A stretch of DNA of 13,630 bases, taken from contig CAXMPC010000128.1 in the NCBI GenBank assembly GCA_964195335.1, forward strand, positions 1 to 13,630, given 5' to 3'. This document shows positions 1 through 5,772 of the stretch, in pieces (position 1 is the first letter of the stretch; every line of letters starts with the position of its first letter). The stretch comes from QNFN01 sp964195335 (GTDB lineage: Bacteria; Pseudomonadota; Gammaproteobacteria; QNFN01). The notes under the pieces were generated by a model that saw nothing but the letters and a program-made list of their open reading frames with translations, did not search any database and was not told the DNA's origin. A program made the translations under genes and the position numbers.

Positions 1-252
1 GCTTCCGTTCGCCGCACTGTTTGCATTTGCTGTGGCAGTGACCGCGACTACGTTTAAGAAATATTTTTGAAAAACACGGTCGGGATGAAGCAATTTCCCT
101 GATTCAGGTGATCTTAGCCAAAGGCCCATAATATTCTGGAAATATTCATAATTCCGGGCGTTAAACTATTTAGCGCACAGAATAATGAACGTAACGATCA
201 TTATTATTTAGGGTGGGGTTACTGTAGATATATTATTATAACGTCCAATATT
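1..252. other. AT-rich leader region upstream of hipBA; no confident gene
   Basis: This stretch is clearly richer in A and T than the rest of the window. Plus-strand frame 2 stays open from base 2 to a TGA at 68-70. It would encode a hydrophobic tail ending in Phe-Lys-Lys-Tyr-Phe, which could be the last residues of a membrane protein whose gene starts before the window. Twenty-two codons are too few to call it a gene. The remainder holds the operator-like palindrome at 181-205 and a TA-rich stretch at 229-242 that could supply a -10 element (for example TATTAT at 231-236). No convincing -35 box is visible, since the best match at 207-212 shares only three bases with TTGACA. Confidence 0.4.
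181..205. promoter_or_regulatory. Operator-like 25-bp palindrome upstream of hipBA
   Basis: The left arm is AATAATGA (181-188) and the right arm TCATTATT (198-205). They match exactly, and the inner CGT (190-192) and ACG (194-196) also pair around a central A at 193. Only positions 189 and 197 fail to match. The arms are AT-rich and no T-run follows, so it does not look like a terminator. It lies about 90-114 bp upstream of the preferred hipB start, just before the TA-rich presumed promoter. HipB-type antitoxins are known to bind palindromes upstream of their own operons. That this one is the HipB site is inference. Confidence 0.5.
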
Positions 253-257
253 ATGTA

Positions 258-274
258 CACTATACTTGATAGTG
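258..274. promoter_or_regulatory. Second inverted repeat just before hipB
   Basis: CACTAT (258-263) and ATAGTG (269-274) are exact inverted repeats separated by five bases. They lie 21 bp upstream of the preferred hipB ATG at 295 and inside the first codons of the longer possible reading frame that starts at 253. This could be a second antitoxin binding site or a small hairpin in the leader RNA. Its sequence differs from the 181-205 palindrome, so both sites need not bind the same protein. Confidence 0.35.
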
Positions 275-294
275 ACCATAAAGATGGACGAAAC

Positions 295-666
295 ATGAGA
301 AAAACACAACTAGATTTGATGGTGCCGATTCCGGTCAGGCGAGCGGTGCGTAAGCTTGGACAGGATATCCGCGACGCTCGGCTCAGACGGCGTATTTCAA
401 CGGCTGTCATGGCCGAACGGGCCTCTATTAGTCGGACAACCCTGAACAAGATAGAAAAGGGCGACCCCGGTGTTTCGCTGGGTAACTACGCCAATGTGCT
501 CTTTGTCCTGGGTATGGCTGAGCGGTTGGGTGATCTCGCTGATGCCAGGACGGATACGGTGGGTCTGGAGCTTGAAGAGGAGCGCTTGCCGCAACGCATC
601 CGCAAGCCGCGCCAGAATAAATCCGGGCACAAGTCGTCCCAGTCTGGACAGAAGAGTAAAGCGTGA
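295..666 (+). CDS. hipB: HipB-like XRE-family antitoxin and repressor
   Basis: A predicted DNA-binding antitoxin of 123 residues. It should neutralise the HipA kinase encoded directly downstream and repress the shared operon. A Cro/C1-type helix-turn-helix covers roughly residues 22-78, with the recognition region around Ala43-Ser-Ile-Ser-Arg-Thr-Thr-Leu and the conserved Ile-Glu-Lys-Gly-Asp-Pro-Gly turn at 53-59. The tail from about residue 100 is basic and rich in Lys, Gln and Ser, probably disordered. In E. coli HipB the C-terminal tail contributes to stability and to HipA contact. I prefer the ATG at 295. An in-frame ATG at 253 would add 14 residues, but it has no ribosome binding site and overlaps the inverted repeat at 258-274. 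The ribosome binding site at 295 is also weak (GGAC), as suits a low-level autoregulated gene. Its stop overlaps the hipA start, which implies translational coupling. Confidence 0.85.
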   Translation: MRKTQLDLMVPIPVRRAVRKLGQDIRDARLRRRISTAVMAERASISRTTLNKIEKGDPGVSLGNYANVLFVLGMAERLGDLADARTDTVGLELEEERLPQRIRKPRQNKSGHKSSQSGQKSKA

Positions 667-1922
667 TGGAAACAGAAGTGCTTGTTTATTTGGATATTGC
701 CGGTACGCCGCATCTGGCCGGGCGACTATGGGCGCGCGTGCGTAAGGGAAGGGAAAGCGCCACGTTCGAATATGATTCAGGTTGGCTTGAGTATGCAGAT
801 CGTTTTTCTCTGGAACCGGCCCTGACGCTGGGCCCGGGTCCATTCCATACACCTTCAGGTAAATCCCTTTTCGGTACCATCGGCGACTCTGCTCCCGACC
901 GCTGGGGCCGGGTTCTGATGCGCCGGGCAGAACGGCGACGGGCAGAGCGCGCGGGCGAAACACCGCGCACCTTAATGGAAATTGACTATCTGCTCATGGT
1001 TGATGGTGAGGCACGACAAGGCGCCCTGCGCTTTGCCAGGCAGGAGGGAGGCCCGTTTCTTGCCGAACATGAAGCTGTTCGCATACCACCCCTGATCTAT
1101 TTGCCACAATTGCTGTCGGCGGCGGAGCATGTCGTGGGTGACACGGACAGCGACGAGGATCTGCGCCTGCTGCTGGCGCCCGGCTCATCATTGGGTGGTG
1201 CACGTCCCAAGGCGTCTGTTCGGGACCGGGACGGGCATCTCGCCATTGCCAAGTTTCCACACAAGGATGATGAGATCAATACGGTCCTGTGGGAGGCGGT
1301 TGCGCTCCGCCTTGCAGAGAAGGCCGGTATCCCCGTGCCCGACTGGCGAATTGAACATGTAGTGAACAAGCCGGTGCTGTTGCTGCGCCGGTTCGATCGT
1401 GTACAAGGTCAGCGTATTCCGTTTCTTTCGGCCATGAGCATGCTTGGCGCCAGCGATAACGAGTCGCGCAGCTATCTGGAATTTGTCGACGCGCTTCGCC
1501 GGTATGGCGCCAGCCCGAAACAGGATATGCATGAGCTGTGGCGACGTATTGTCTTCAATATTCTGATTTCCAACACGGATGACCACCTGCGTAATCATGC
1601 TTTCCTCTATACCGGCCCGGACGGCTGGCGGTTGGCGCCTGCCTATGATCTCAATCCGGTCCCCACGGATATCAAGCCACGTGTTCTGACGACAGCCATT
1701 GATCTCGATGACGGCTCGGCTTCGCTGGACCTGGCGATGAGTGTGGTGGGCTACTTTGAACTGGATGAAGAAAAGGCGCACGTGATCGCAGCCGAAGTCG
1801 GGAAGGCAGTGGCAACGTGGCGTGAAGAGGCTGCGCAACTAAGTCTTACGCGAGCCGAGATTGATCGCATGGCATCAGCCTTTGAGCATGAGGACCTGAG
1901 TGCAGCGCTTTCTATCCCTTAA
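666..1922 (+). CDS. hipA: HipA-family serine/threonine kinase toxin
   Basis: A 418-residue protein of the HipA kinase family, the toxin half of a type II system. E. coli HipA phosphorylates glutamyl-tRNA synthetase, which blocks charging and triggers the stringent response. The target here is unknown. An N-terminal HipA domain spans about residues 1-110. The Gly-rich loop Gly-Ser-Ser-Leu-Gly-Gly is at 173-178, followed by Arg-Pro-Lys. Lys-Phe-Pro resembles the ATP-lysine strand. The catalytic loop Asn303-Thr-Asp305-Asp-His307-x-x-Asn310 and the metal-binding Tyr327-Asp328-Leu-Asn are intact, so the kinase should be active. The serine pair in the Gly-rich loop sits where E. coli HipA is autophosphorylated. 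The ATG at 666 overlaps the hipB TGA by one base. A GTG at 663 would add one residue. The N-terminal domain is present, so this is not the split HipS/HipT form. Confidence 0.93.
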   Translation: METEVLVYLDIAGTPHLAGRLWARVRKGRESATFEYDSGWLEYADRFSLEPALTLGPGPFHTPSGKSLFGTIGDSAPDRWGRVLMRRAERRRAERAGETPRTLMEIDYLLMVDGEARQGALRFARQEGGPFLAEHEAVRIPPLIYLPQLLSAAEHVVGDTDSDEDLRLLLAPGSSLGGARPKASVRDRDGHLAIAKFPHKDDEINTVLWEAVALRLAEKAGIPVPDWRIEHVVNKPVLLLRRFDRVQGQRIPFLSAMSMLGASDNESRSYLEFVDALRRYGASPKQDMHELWRRIVFNILISNTDDHLRNHAFLYTGPDGWRLAPAYDLNPVPTDIKPRVLTTAIDLDDGSASLDLAMSVVGYFELDEEKAHVIAAEVGKAVATWREEAAQLSLTRAEIDRMASAFEHEDLSAALSIP

Positions 1923-1942
1923 CGTCAGGGAAGGAGTGAAGG

Positions 1943-2128
1943 ATGATGAAATCTCAGGCGAGTAAACGCGAGCAGGATGCAGGCACCTGCCGCGTGTGCA
2001 TGGCTTGGTACAAGAGTCTTAGCACAATCCTGCCTTGCAACCACGTCCGGAGGGCGAACGACGGCTGTCTGGCGATCCAGGCATGGACGGTTCACGGTGT
2101 GACCGGGATGATGCAGCGTATGGAGTGA
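1943..2128 (+). CDS. Possible small Cys-containing protein downstream of hipA
   Basis: A 61-codon open frame 20 bp after hipA. AAGGAG at 1929-1934 lies eight bases before the ATG, one of the best ribosome binding sites in this part of the window. A second ATG follows at once (1946). The product has Cys-Arg-Val-Cys near residues 16-19, then Cys-Asn-His and a further Cys, which could bind metal, but there is no recognised family. No signal peptide or membrane segment is seen. If real, it would be a third gene of the hipBA transcript. It could equally be chance, since the frame is short and its composition is unremarkable. Its TGA overlaps an ATG that opens the 13-codon frame leading into tadA. 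Confidence 0.35.
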   Translation: MMKSQASKREQDAGTCRVCMAWYKSLSTILPCNHVRRANDGCLAIQAWTVHGVTGMMQRME

Positions 2129-2165
2129 TGGCTTGCCGTCACGAGGTCACGACCGGAATGCCGCC

Positions 2166-2642
2166 ATGAGGGACCAAGACACTGACCAGTACTGGATGCG
2201 CCGCGCGCTCGACCTCGCCGCCGAAGGGGCCGAGGCCGGCGAGGTGCCGGTCGGCTGTGTCATCGTTCACGACGGCAAGGCGATCGGCGAGGGCTGGAAC
2301 CGGCCGATTAGCACCGACGATCCGACCGCCCATGCCGAAGTCGTCGCGCTTCGTGCGGCTGCACAGAACCTGGGCAACTACCGGCTGGTCGACACGACCC
2401 TTTACGTCACCCTCGAGCCGTGCGTGATGTGCATAGGCGCCATCGTCCATGCCCGTGTCGGGAGACTGGTGTACGGTGCGCCGGACCCCAAGACCGGGGC
2501 CGTCGAGAGTGTTTTCAAACTGCTCGAGGGCGACCGGCACAACCACGTCGTCGCGGTCACCGGTGGGGTGTTGGCGGAAACGTGCGGCGAGGCCCTGCGT
2601 GACTTCTTTCGCGCTCGCCGGGTCAAAACGCCAGCGGGATAA
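2166..2642 (+). CDS. tadA: tRNA-specific adenosine-34 deaminase
   Basis: TadA converts adenosine to inosine at the wobble position of tRNA-Arg(ACG), so that one tRNA reads CGU, CGC and CGA codons. It is an essential cytosolic zinc enzyme. The 158-residue product carries the deaminase zinc site: His56-Ala-Glu58, with Glu58 as proton shuttle, and Pro-Cys86-Val-Met-Cys89. E. coli TadA has the equivalent residues one position later. The segment Gly-Trp-Asn-Arg-Pro-Ile before the site and the Asp-Phe-Phe-Arg near the end are also typical. I chose the ATG at 2166 because the family N-terminus, an acidic stretch before Tyr-Trp-Met-Arg, begins there. A TTG at 2133 would add an unmatched extension. 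The last 20 bp overlap the end of convergent mltF. Confidence 0.95.
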   Translation: MRDQDTDQYWMRRALDLAAEGAEAGEVPVGCVIVHDGKAIGEGWNRPISTDDPTAHAEVVALRAAAQNLGNYRLVDTTLYVTLEPCVMCIGAIVHARVGRLVYGAPDPKTGAVESVFKLLEGDRHNHVVAVTGGVLAETCGEALRDFFRARRVKTPAG

Positions 2643-4017
2643 GGGTCGGCACCGCAATCAGGTCAGAGCGCTCGGCCACCGCCTCAATCTGCAGCCGGCG
2701 CGACAGCAGGTCGAAATAGGTACGGATGTTTTCAACGTAGGCGACCGCCTCGCCGCCGCGCGCATAACCGTGTCGCAGGTCCTGGTAGTACCTCTTCCTG
2801 GTCAGCAGCGGCAGGTGGCGCCGGACATCCTTCCAGGTGTCGGGGTTGCCACCTCCACCTTGAGTCAGTTTGCGTGCGTCCTCGAGGTGACCGAAGCCGA
2901 TGTTGTAGGTGGCCAGCGCCAGCCAGGTACGGTCGGGCTCGGGGATTCGTTCAGGAATCTTGCTCCGGACCCAACGCAGGTAGTCGGCACCGCCGTTGAT
3001 GCTCTGCACAGGATCGGTGCGGTCCTCGATCCCGAGCTGCTTGGCGGCGTCATTGGTCAGCATCATCAGTCCGCGCACCCCGGTCGGGGAGCGGGCGTCT
3101 GGATCCCAGTGCGATTCCTGGTAGCTGATCGCCGCGAGCAGGCGCCAGTCGATGTCCTCGCCTCCGGCTGACTCGAACAGCGGTTGGTAAGTTGGCAGCC
3201 GGTCGTCGATGCGGCGCTGGAATGAGCGCATTTCGACGTAGTCGAAATCGCCGAAGTGGCCGAAGTGTTGCTCGATCATGATCCTGAGCTGGCCGCTCGA
3301 TTCCAGTTCGTCGAAAAACTCCTGCAGGGTGAAGACCAGGGCGTCGTCGGCATGGGTGGGCAGCACCCAGGCGAAATCACGCGCTTCACCGACACGGAAG
3401 GCGACGCGCAGTTCCGGGTAGAGCCGTTGGGCAATATCTACCTCGTGGCTGTAGGCGATGGTGTAGGTCAATTCACCCACGGCGACCTGTTGCAGCAGTT
3501 CCCAGGTGGTGGCGTCGCGGTCGACATGCCACTCCATGCCGGAGTGGGCCTGTTCGAGGATGGTCAATTGCTCGGCGTGGCCGTCACCGTAGGCCACGTA
3601 GAGCGGTCCAAGAAGCTCGTCGAGCGATTTCGGGCGGCCTTCACCGTAGCGATAGACCAGTTGCGGGTCGGCGCGTTGAAAGGGGCGTGAGAAGTTGAGC
3701 TGCTCGCTTCGCAGGCGGGTGATCGGCACGGCGACGGCGCCGAGATCACTTTCGCCACTGTCCAGGACCAGGCGCAGTTCCTCGATACCCGGGGTGACGA
3801 GTGGCTTGAGTTCGACCCCAAGATGATCTGCGAAACGCTGGGCGATGGCGTACTCGAACCCGCCCGGGCCGGCAAAATCATCCTGCATCGCTGGCGGCAT
3901 GTGGCGCAGGGCAACCCGCAGTTCACCACCACGGATGATCTGGTCGAGCTGTGTCGCGCGCGTGCAGGCGGCGAGCAGCACGACGAGAAGAATCATCAAC
4001 AGGCGCGGCTTGGACAA
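2623..4017 (-). CDS. mltF: Membrane-bound lytic murein transglycosylase F
   Basis: MltF cleaves the glycan strands of peptidoglycan, forming 1,6-anhydromuramyl ends, and acts at the inner face of the outer membrane. The product of 464 residues has a short signal peptide ending in the lipobox Leu-Ala-Ala-Cys. A periplasmic solute-binding-like domain (about 30-255) and a C-terminal SLT domain (about 275-410) follow. The catalytic Glu301 lies in Tyr-Gln-Glu-Ser-His-Trp-Asp, matching the E. coli MltF active site, and Pro-Thr-Gly-Val-Arg-Gly-Leu-Met follows as in the family. I set the start at the TTG at 4017 because GGGAGG (minus strand, 4029-4024) precedes it by six bases and the signal peptide then begins properly. 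A GTG at 4053 would add 12 residues upstream with no clear ribosome binding site. E. coli MltF is membrane-anchored by an N-terminal hydrophobic segment, whereas this one looks lipid-anchored. Confidence 0.95.
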   Translation of the reverse strand: MSKPRLLMILLVVLLAACTRATQLDQIIRGGELRVALRHMPPAMQDDFAGPGGFEYAIAQRFADHLGVELKPLVTPGIEELRLVLDSGESDLGAVAVPITRLRSEQLNFSRPFQRADPQLVYRYGEGRPKSLDELLGPLYVAYGDGHAEQLTILEQAHSGMEWHVDRDATTWELLQQVAVGELTYTIAYSHEVDIAQRLYPELRVAFRVGEARDFAWVLPTHADDALVFTLQEFFDELESSGQLRIMIEQHFGHFGDFDYVEMRSFQRRIDDRLPTYQPLFESAGGEDIDWRLLAAISYQESHWDPDARSPTGVRGLMMLTNDAAKQLGIEDRTDPVQSINGGADYLRWVRSKIPERIPEPDRTWLALATYNIGFGHLEDARKLTQGGGGNPDTWKDVRRHLPLLTRKRYYQDLRHGYARGGEAVAYVENIRTYFDLLSRRLQIEAVAERSDLIAVPTLIPLAF

Positions 4018-4030
4018 AATCGACCTCCCA

Positions 4031-4046
4031 GGGAAGTTTACTTCCC
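4031..4046. promoter_or_regulatory. Perfect palindrome in the mltF leader
   Basis: GGGAAGT (4031-4037) and ACTTCCC (4040-4046) are exact inverted repeats around two central bases. On the minus strand the repeat ends one base before the GGGAGG ribosome binding site of mltF. In RNA it could fold as a short stem, and its GGGAAG/CUUCCC arms could compete with pairing to that site. On the plus strand it covers the most likely -35 region of the tRNA-Ser promoter, so it may instead be a protein-binding site between two divergent promoters. Confidence 0.4.
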
Positions 4047-4067
4047 GACCCACCTGTCGTGTAAAAT
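4038..4067 (+). promoter_or_regulatory. Putative promoter of tRNA-Ser
   Basis: A -10 box TAAAAT sits at 4062-4067, and TTACTT at 4038-4043 lies 18 bases before it. The -10 differs from TATAAT at one base, while the -35 is weak. GC-rich sequence follows the -10, as is common for stable RNA promoters under stringent control. Transcription would begin near 4074, about 20 bases before the mature tRNA. Confidence 0.45.
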
Positions 4068-4092
4068 GCGCCGCCTGATCTGACGATGCCCA

Positions 4093-4181
<89 letters not shown>

Positions 4182-4689
4182 TTTCTACCAAAATTTGCTG
4201 CTCATAACACATAATCTTTGGCAGAATCCCCTTGTTTGTGTTCTATAGACCCACAGTAATGGGAAAATCCTCTTCTCCGCACTGAGTAACGTCTCGTCGC
4301 CTGGAAGGCAGGACCATGAGGTGGTGATACAGCGGTGAATAGGCATTCATTTTGAGGATGAATAGCCTGGCAATTCAAGACTATGCTCACCAATGGCGCA
4401 AACCGGTTGTTTATATCAAGTATAAATCCCACAAATGACGTTATTCCAGTCCTGGTTGCTCGGCATGAGGGCGTCAGGGCCATGAATGAGGCAATTCAGA
4501 TGAGGCCACGTCGAAAATAGTTACCACATTGTCCTGTTAAACAGCCTCTTTAATAAAGTTAATTACCACAAATTACGTTTCTTGGCTAGATTTAGAGGCG
4601 TAGTTGAACATCGCGGGTCGTGGCTGCTGCCGTAGCAGGCCCTAAAGTGACCGTCCCGGCGCCGTCCGGGCATATCGTGGAGACGAGCC
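4182..4689. other. Gene-poor, AT-richer gap between tRNA-Ser and ppa
   Basis: About 500 bp with no gene I can support. From 4182 to about 4615 it is clearly richer in A and T than the flanking genes. The longest frame is 93 codons on the minus strand (4483 to 4202). It has no ribosome binding site and no recognisable product. A hairpin with a ten-base-pair stem lies at 4341-4368: AGGC plus ATTCAT pairs with ATGAAT plus GCCT, with one bulged A. Candidate promoter boxes for ppa are TTGTCC at 4529-4534 and TAATAA at 4551-4556, 16 bp apart, but both are weak. The last 70 bp return to the GC content of the neighbouring genes. The position directly after a tRNA 3' end would suit the scar of an integrated element, but I found no convincing repeat of the tRNA end. 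Confidence 0.5.
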
Positions 4690-5304
4690 ATGGCCTTTCC
4701 CAAGCCTTTCTACCGTTGGCGTCCGCACCCCTGGCACGGCCTGGAGGTCGGCCCCGACGCACCACGCGTGGTCCACGCCTACATCGAGATCACGCCATTC
4801 GACACGGTGAAGTACGAGATCGACAAGACTACCGGCTACCTGATGGTCGATCGCCCGGCGCGCACCTCGTCGTTGCCGCCGTCGCTCTACGGCTATATTC
4901 CGAGGACCTACTGTGGACCGCGCATCGCCGCCTTGATGGAAGGCGCCAAGTGCGGTGATGGCGATCCGCTGGATATCTGCGTCGTCAGCGAGCGGCCGAT
5001 TTCGCGAGCGGAAGTCATACTGAAGTCGCGCGTGGTCGGTGGATTGCCGATGCTCGATGGTGGCGAGGCCGACGACAAGATCATTGCCGTGCTCGACAAC
5101 GACAACCTATGGGGTGACATCTCTGAAGTAGATGATCTTCCCGGAGCGCTGGTCGACCGGCTGCGTCACTACTTCTCGACCTACAAACTGGTGCCGGGCG
5201 AAGACGAGCACGAGGTGGTTATCGGTCCGACCTACGGTCGCGAGCATGCCGAACGGGTCATCGCCGCGTCGATCGAGGATTACGAGCACGAGTTCGGCGG
5301 CTGA
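4690..5304 (+). CDS. ppa: Inorganic pyrophosphatase, family I
   Basis: This cytosolic enzyme hydrolyses pyrophosphate to two phosphates, pulling forward tRNA charging, DNA synthesis and other biosyntheses. The 204-residue product has the family I signature Asp90-Gly-Asp92-Pro-Leu-Asp95, which binds the catalytic metals, plus Lys-Tyr-Glu-Ile-Asp-Lys near residues 39-44 and Tyr-Gly-Tyr-Ile-Pro upstream. It is longer than the roughly 176 residues of E. coli Ppa. Extra sequence at the N-terminus and an insert between Tyr-Gly-Tyr-Ile-Pro-Arg-Thr-Tyr-Cys-Gly and the signature account for the difference. The Ile-Pro-Arg-Thr-Tyr-Cys form resembles, from memory, the longer enzymes of Chlamydiae and Bacteroidetes. 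The start is the ATG at 4690. Upstream the only ribosome binding site hint is GGAGACGAG at 4679-4687. Confidence 0.93.
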   Translation: MAFPKPFYRWRPHPWHGLEVGPDAPRVVHAYIEITPFDTVKYEIDKTTGYLMVDRPARTSSLPPSLYGYIPRTYCGPRIAALMEGAKCGDGDPLDICVVSERPISRAEVILKSRVVGGLPMLDGGEADDKIIAVLDNDNLWGDISEVDDLPGALVDRLRHYFSTYKLVPGEDEHEVVIGPTYGREHAERVIAASIEDYEHEFGG

Positions 5305-5339
5305 CTGACAGACACTCCGCATTTGAGTGAAACGGTTTA

Positions 5340-5651
5340 ATGCGCTGTCCAGCTTGCGATAGTGAGCAGTCACTGACCTGGGGCCGATACCTCGGCGCGC
5401 CGCTGGGTCGTCACACTTGCACGGCGTGCGCGGCACGTTTTCGGCCACGGACGACGTGGCGGTTTTATGCTGCGGTCGTGGTGGCCTGGTTGCTGGTGCT
5501 TGCGACGAGCCTGTGGGCGATGCAGAGCCTCGGGCTCGGTCTGCCAGCAACCGTTGCCATCCATCTCGTTCTCGGTTTCGCCATCCTGCTGCCACTCGAT
5601 CGCTGGCTGGACGATCGGATGCGGCGGACTGTTCTCCTTGGTGGGCGCTGA
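5340..5651 (+). CDS. Small zinc-ribbon protein with two membrane segments
   Basis: A hypothetical 103-residue protein. Cys3-Pro-Ala-Cys6 and Cys27-Thr-Ala-Cys30 form a likely zinc ribbon. A basic stretch (about residues 34-40) leads into two hydrophobic segments, about 41-63 and 66-87, and a basic, Arg-rich tail follows. The topology suggests both termini and the zinc ribbon are in the cytoplasm. The family is not recognised, and no enzymatic residues are visible. It lies 35 bp after ppa on the same strand, with only a weak ribosome binding site, so it may be co-transcribed with ppa. The paired Cys motifs and coding-like codon use make the frame credible despite its size. Confidence 0.7.
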   Translation: MRCPACDSEQSLTWGRYLGAPLGRHTCTACAARFRPRTTWRFYAAVVVAWLLVLATSLWAMQSLGLGLPATVAIHLVLGFAILLPLDRWLDDRMRRTVLLGGR

Positions 5652-5772
5652 GAAACGCGCGCGCGTGCTAACGTAGCCCGCTCCCGACAGCCATGAACCC
5701 GCCAGTAAACGGCTCGGCGTGGGGTTGTGACAGCGAATGCCGACTGGGCAACGACGAGCACGAGCAGGCCGC

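Noticed and set aside
1188..1838. 216-codon minus-strand frame inside hipA
   Set aside because: It is antisense to the HipA kinase core, with no start signal and no domain.
4269..4282. Possible attachment-site copy of the tRNA-Ser 3' end
   Set aside because: Only a short TCTCCGC core is shared with the tRNA end, and the rest does not align, so chance is the better explanation.
4202..4483. 93-codon minus-strand frame in the AT-rich gap
   Set aside because: No ribosome binding site precedes its ATG, and composition and sequence show no domain, signal peptide or repeats. It is kept only as part of the gap description.
5655..5666. ACGCGCGCGCGT alternating palindrome between the zinc-ribbon gene and DAHP synthase
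   Set aside because: It could favour Z-DNA, but a 12-bp GC alternation is common in GC-rich genomes and nothing around it suggests a role.
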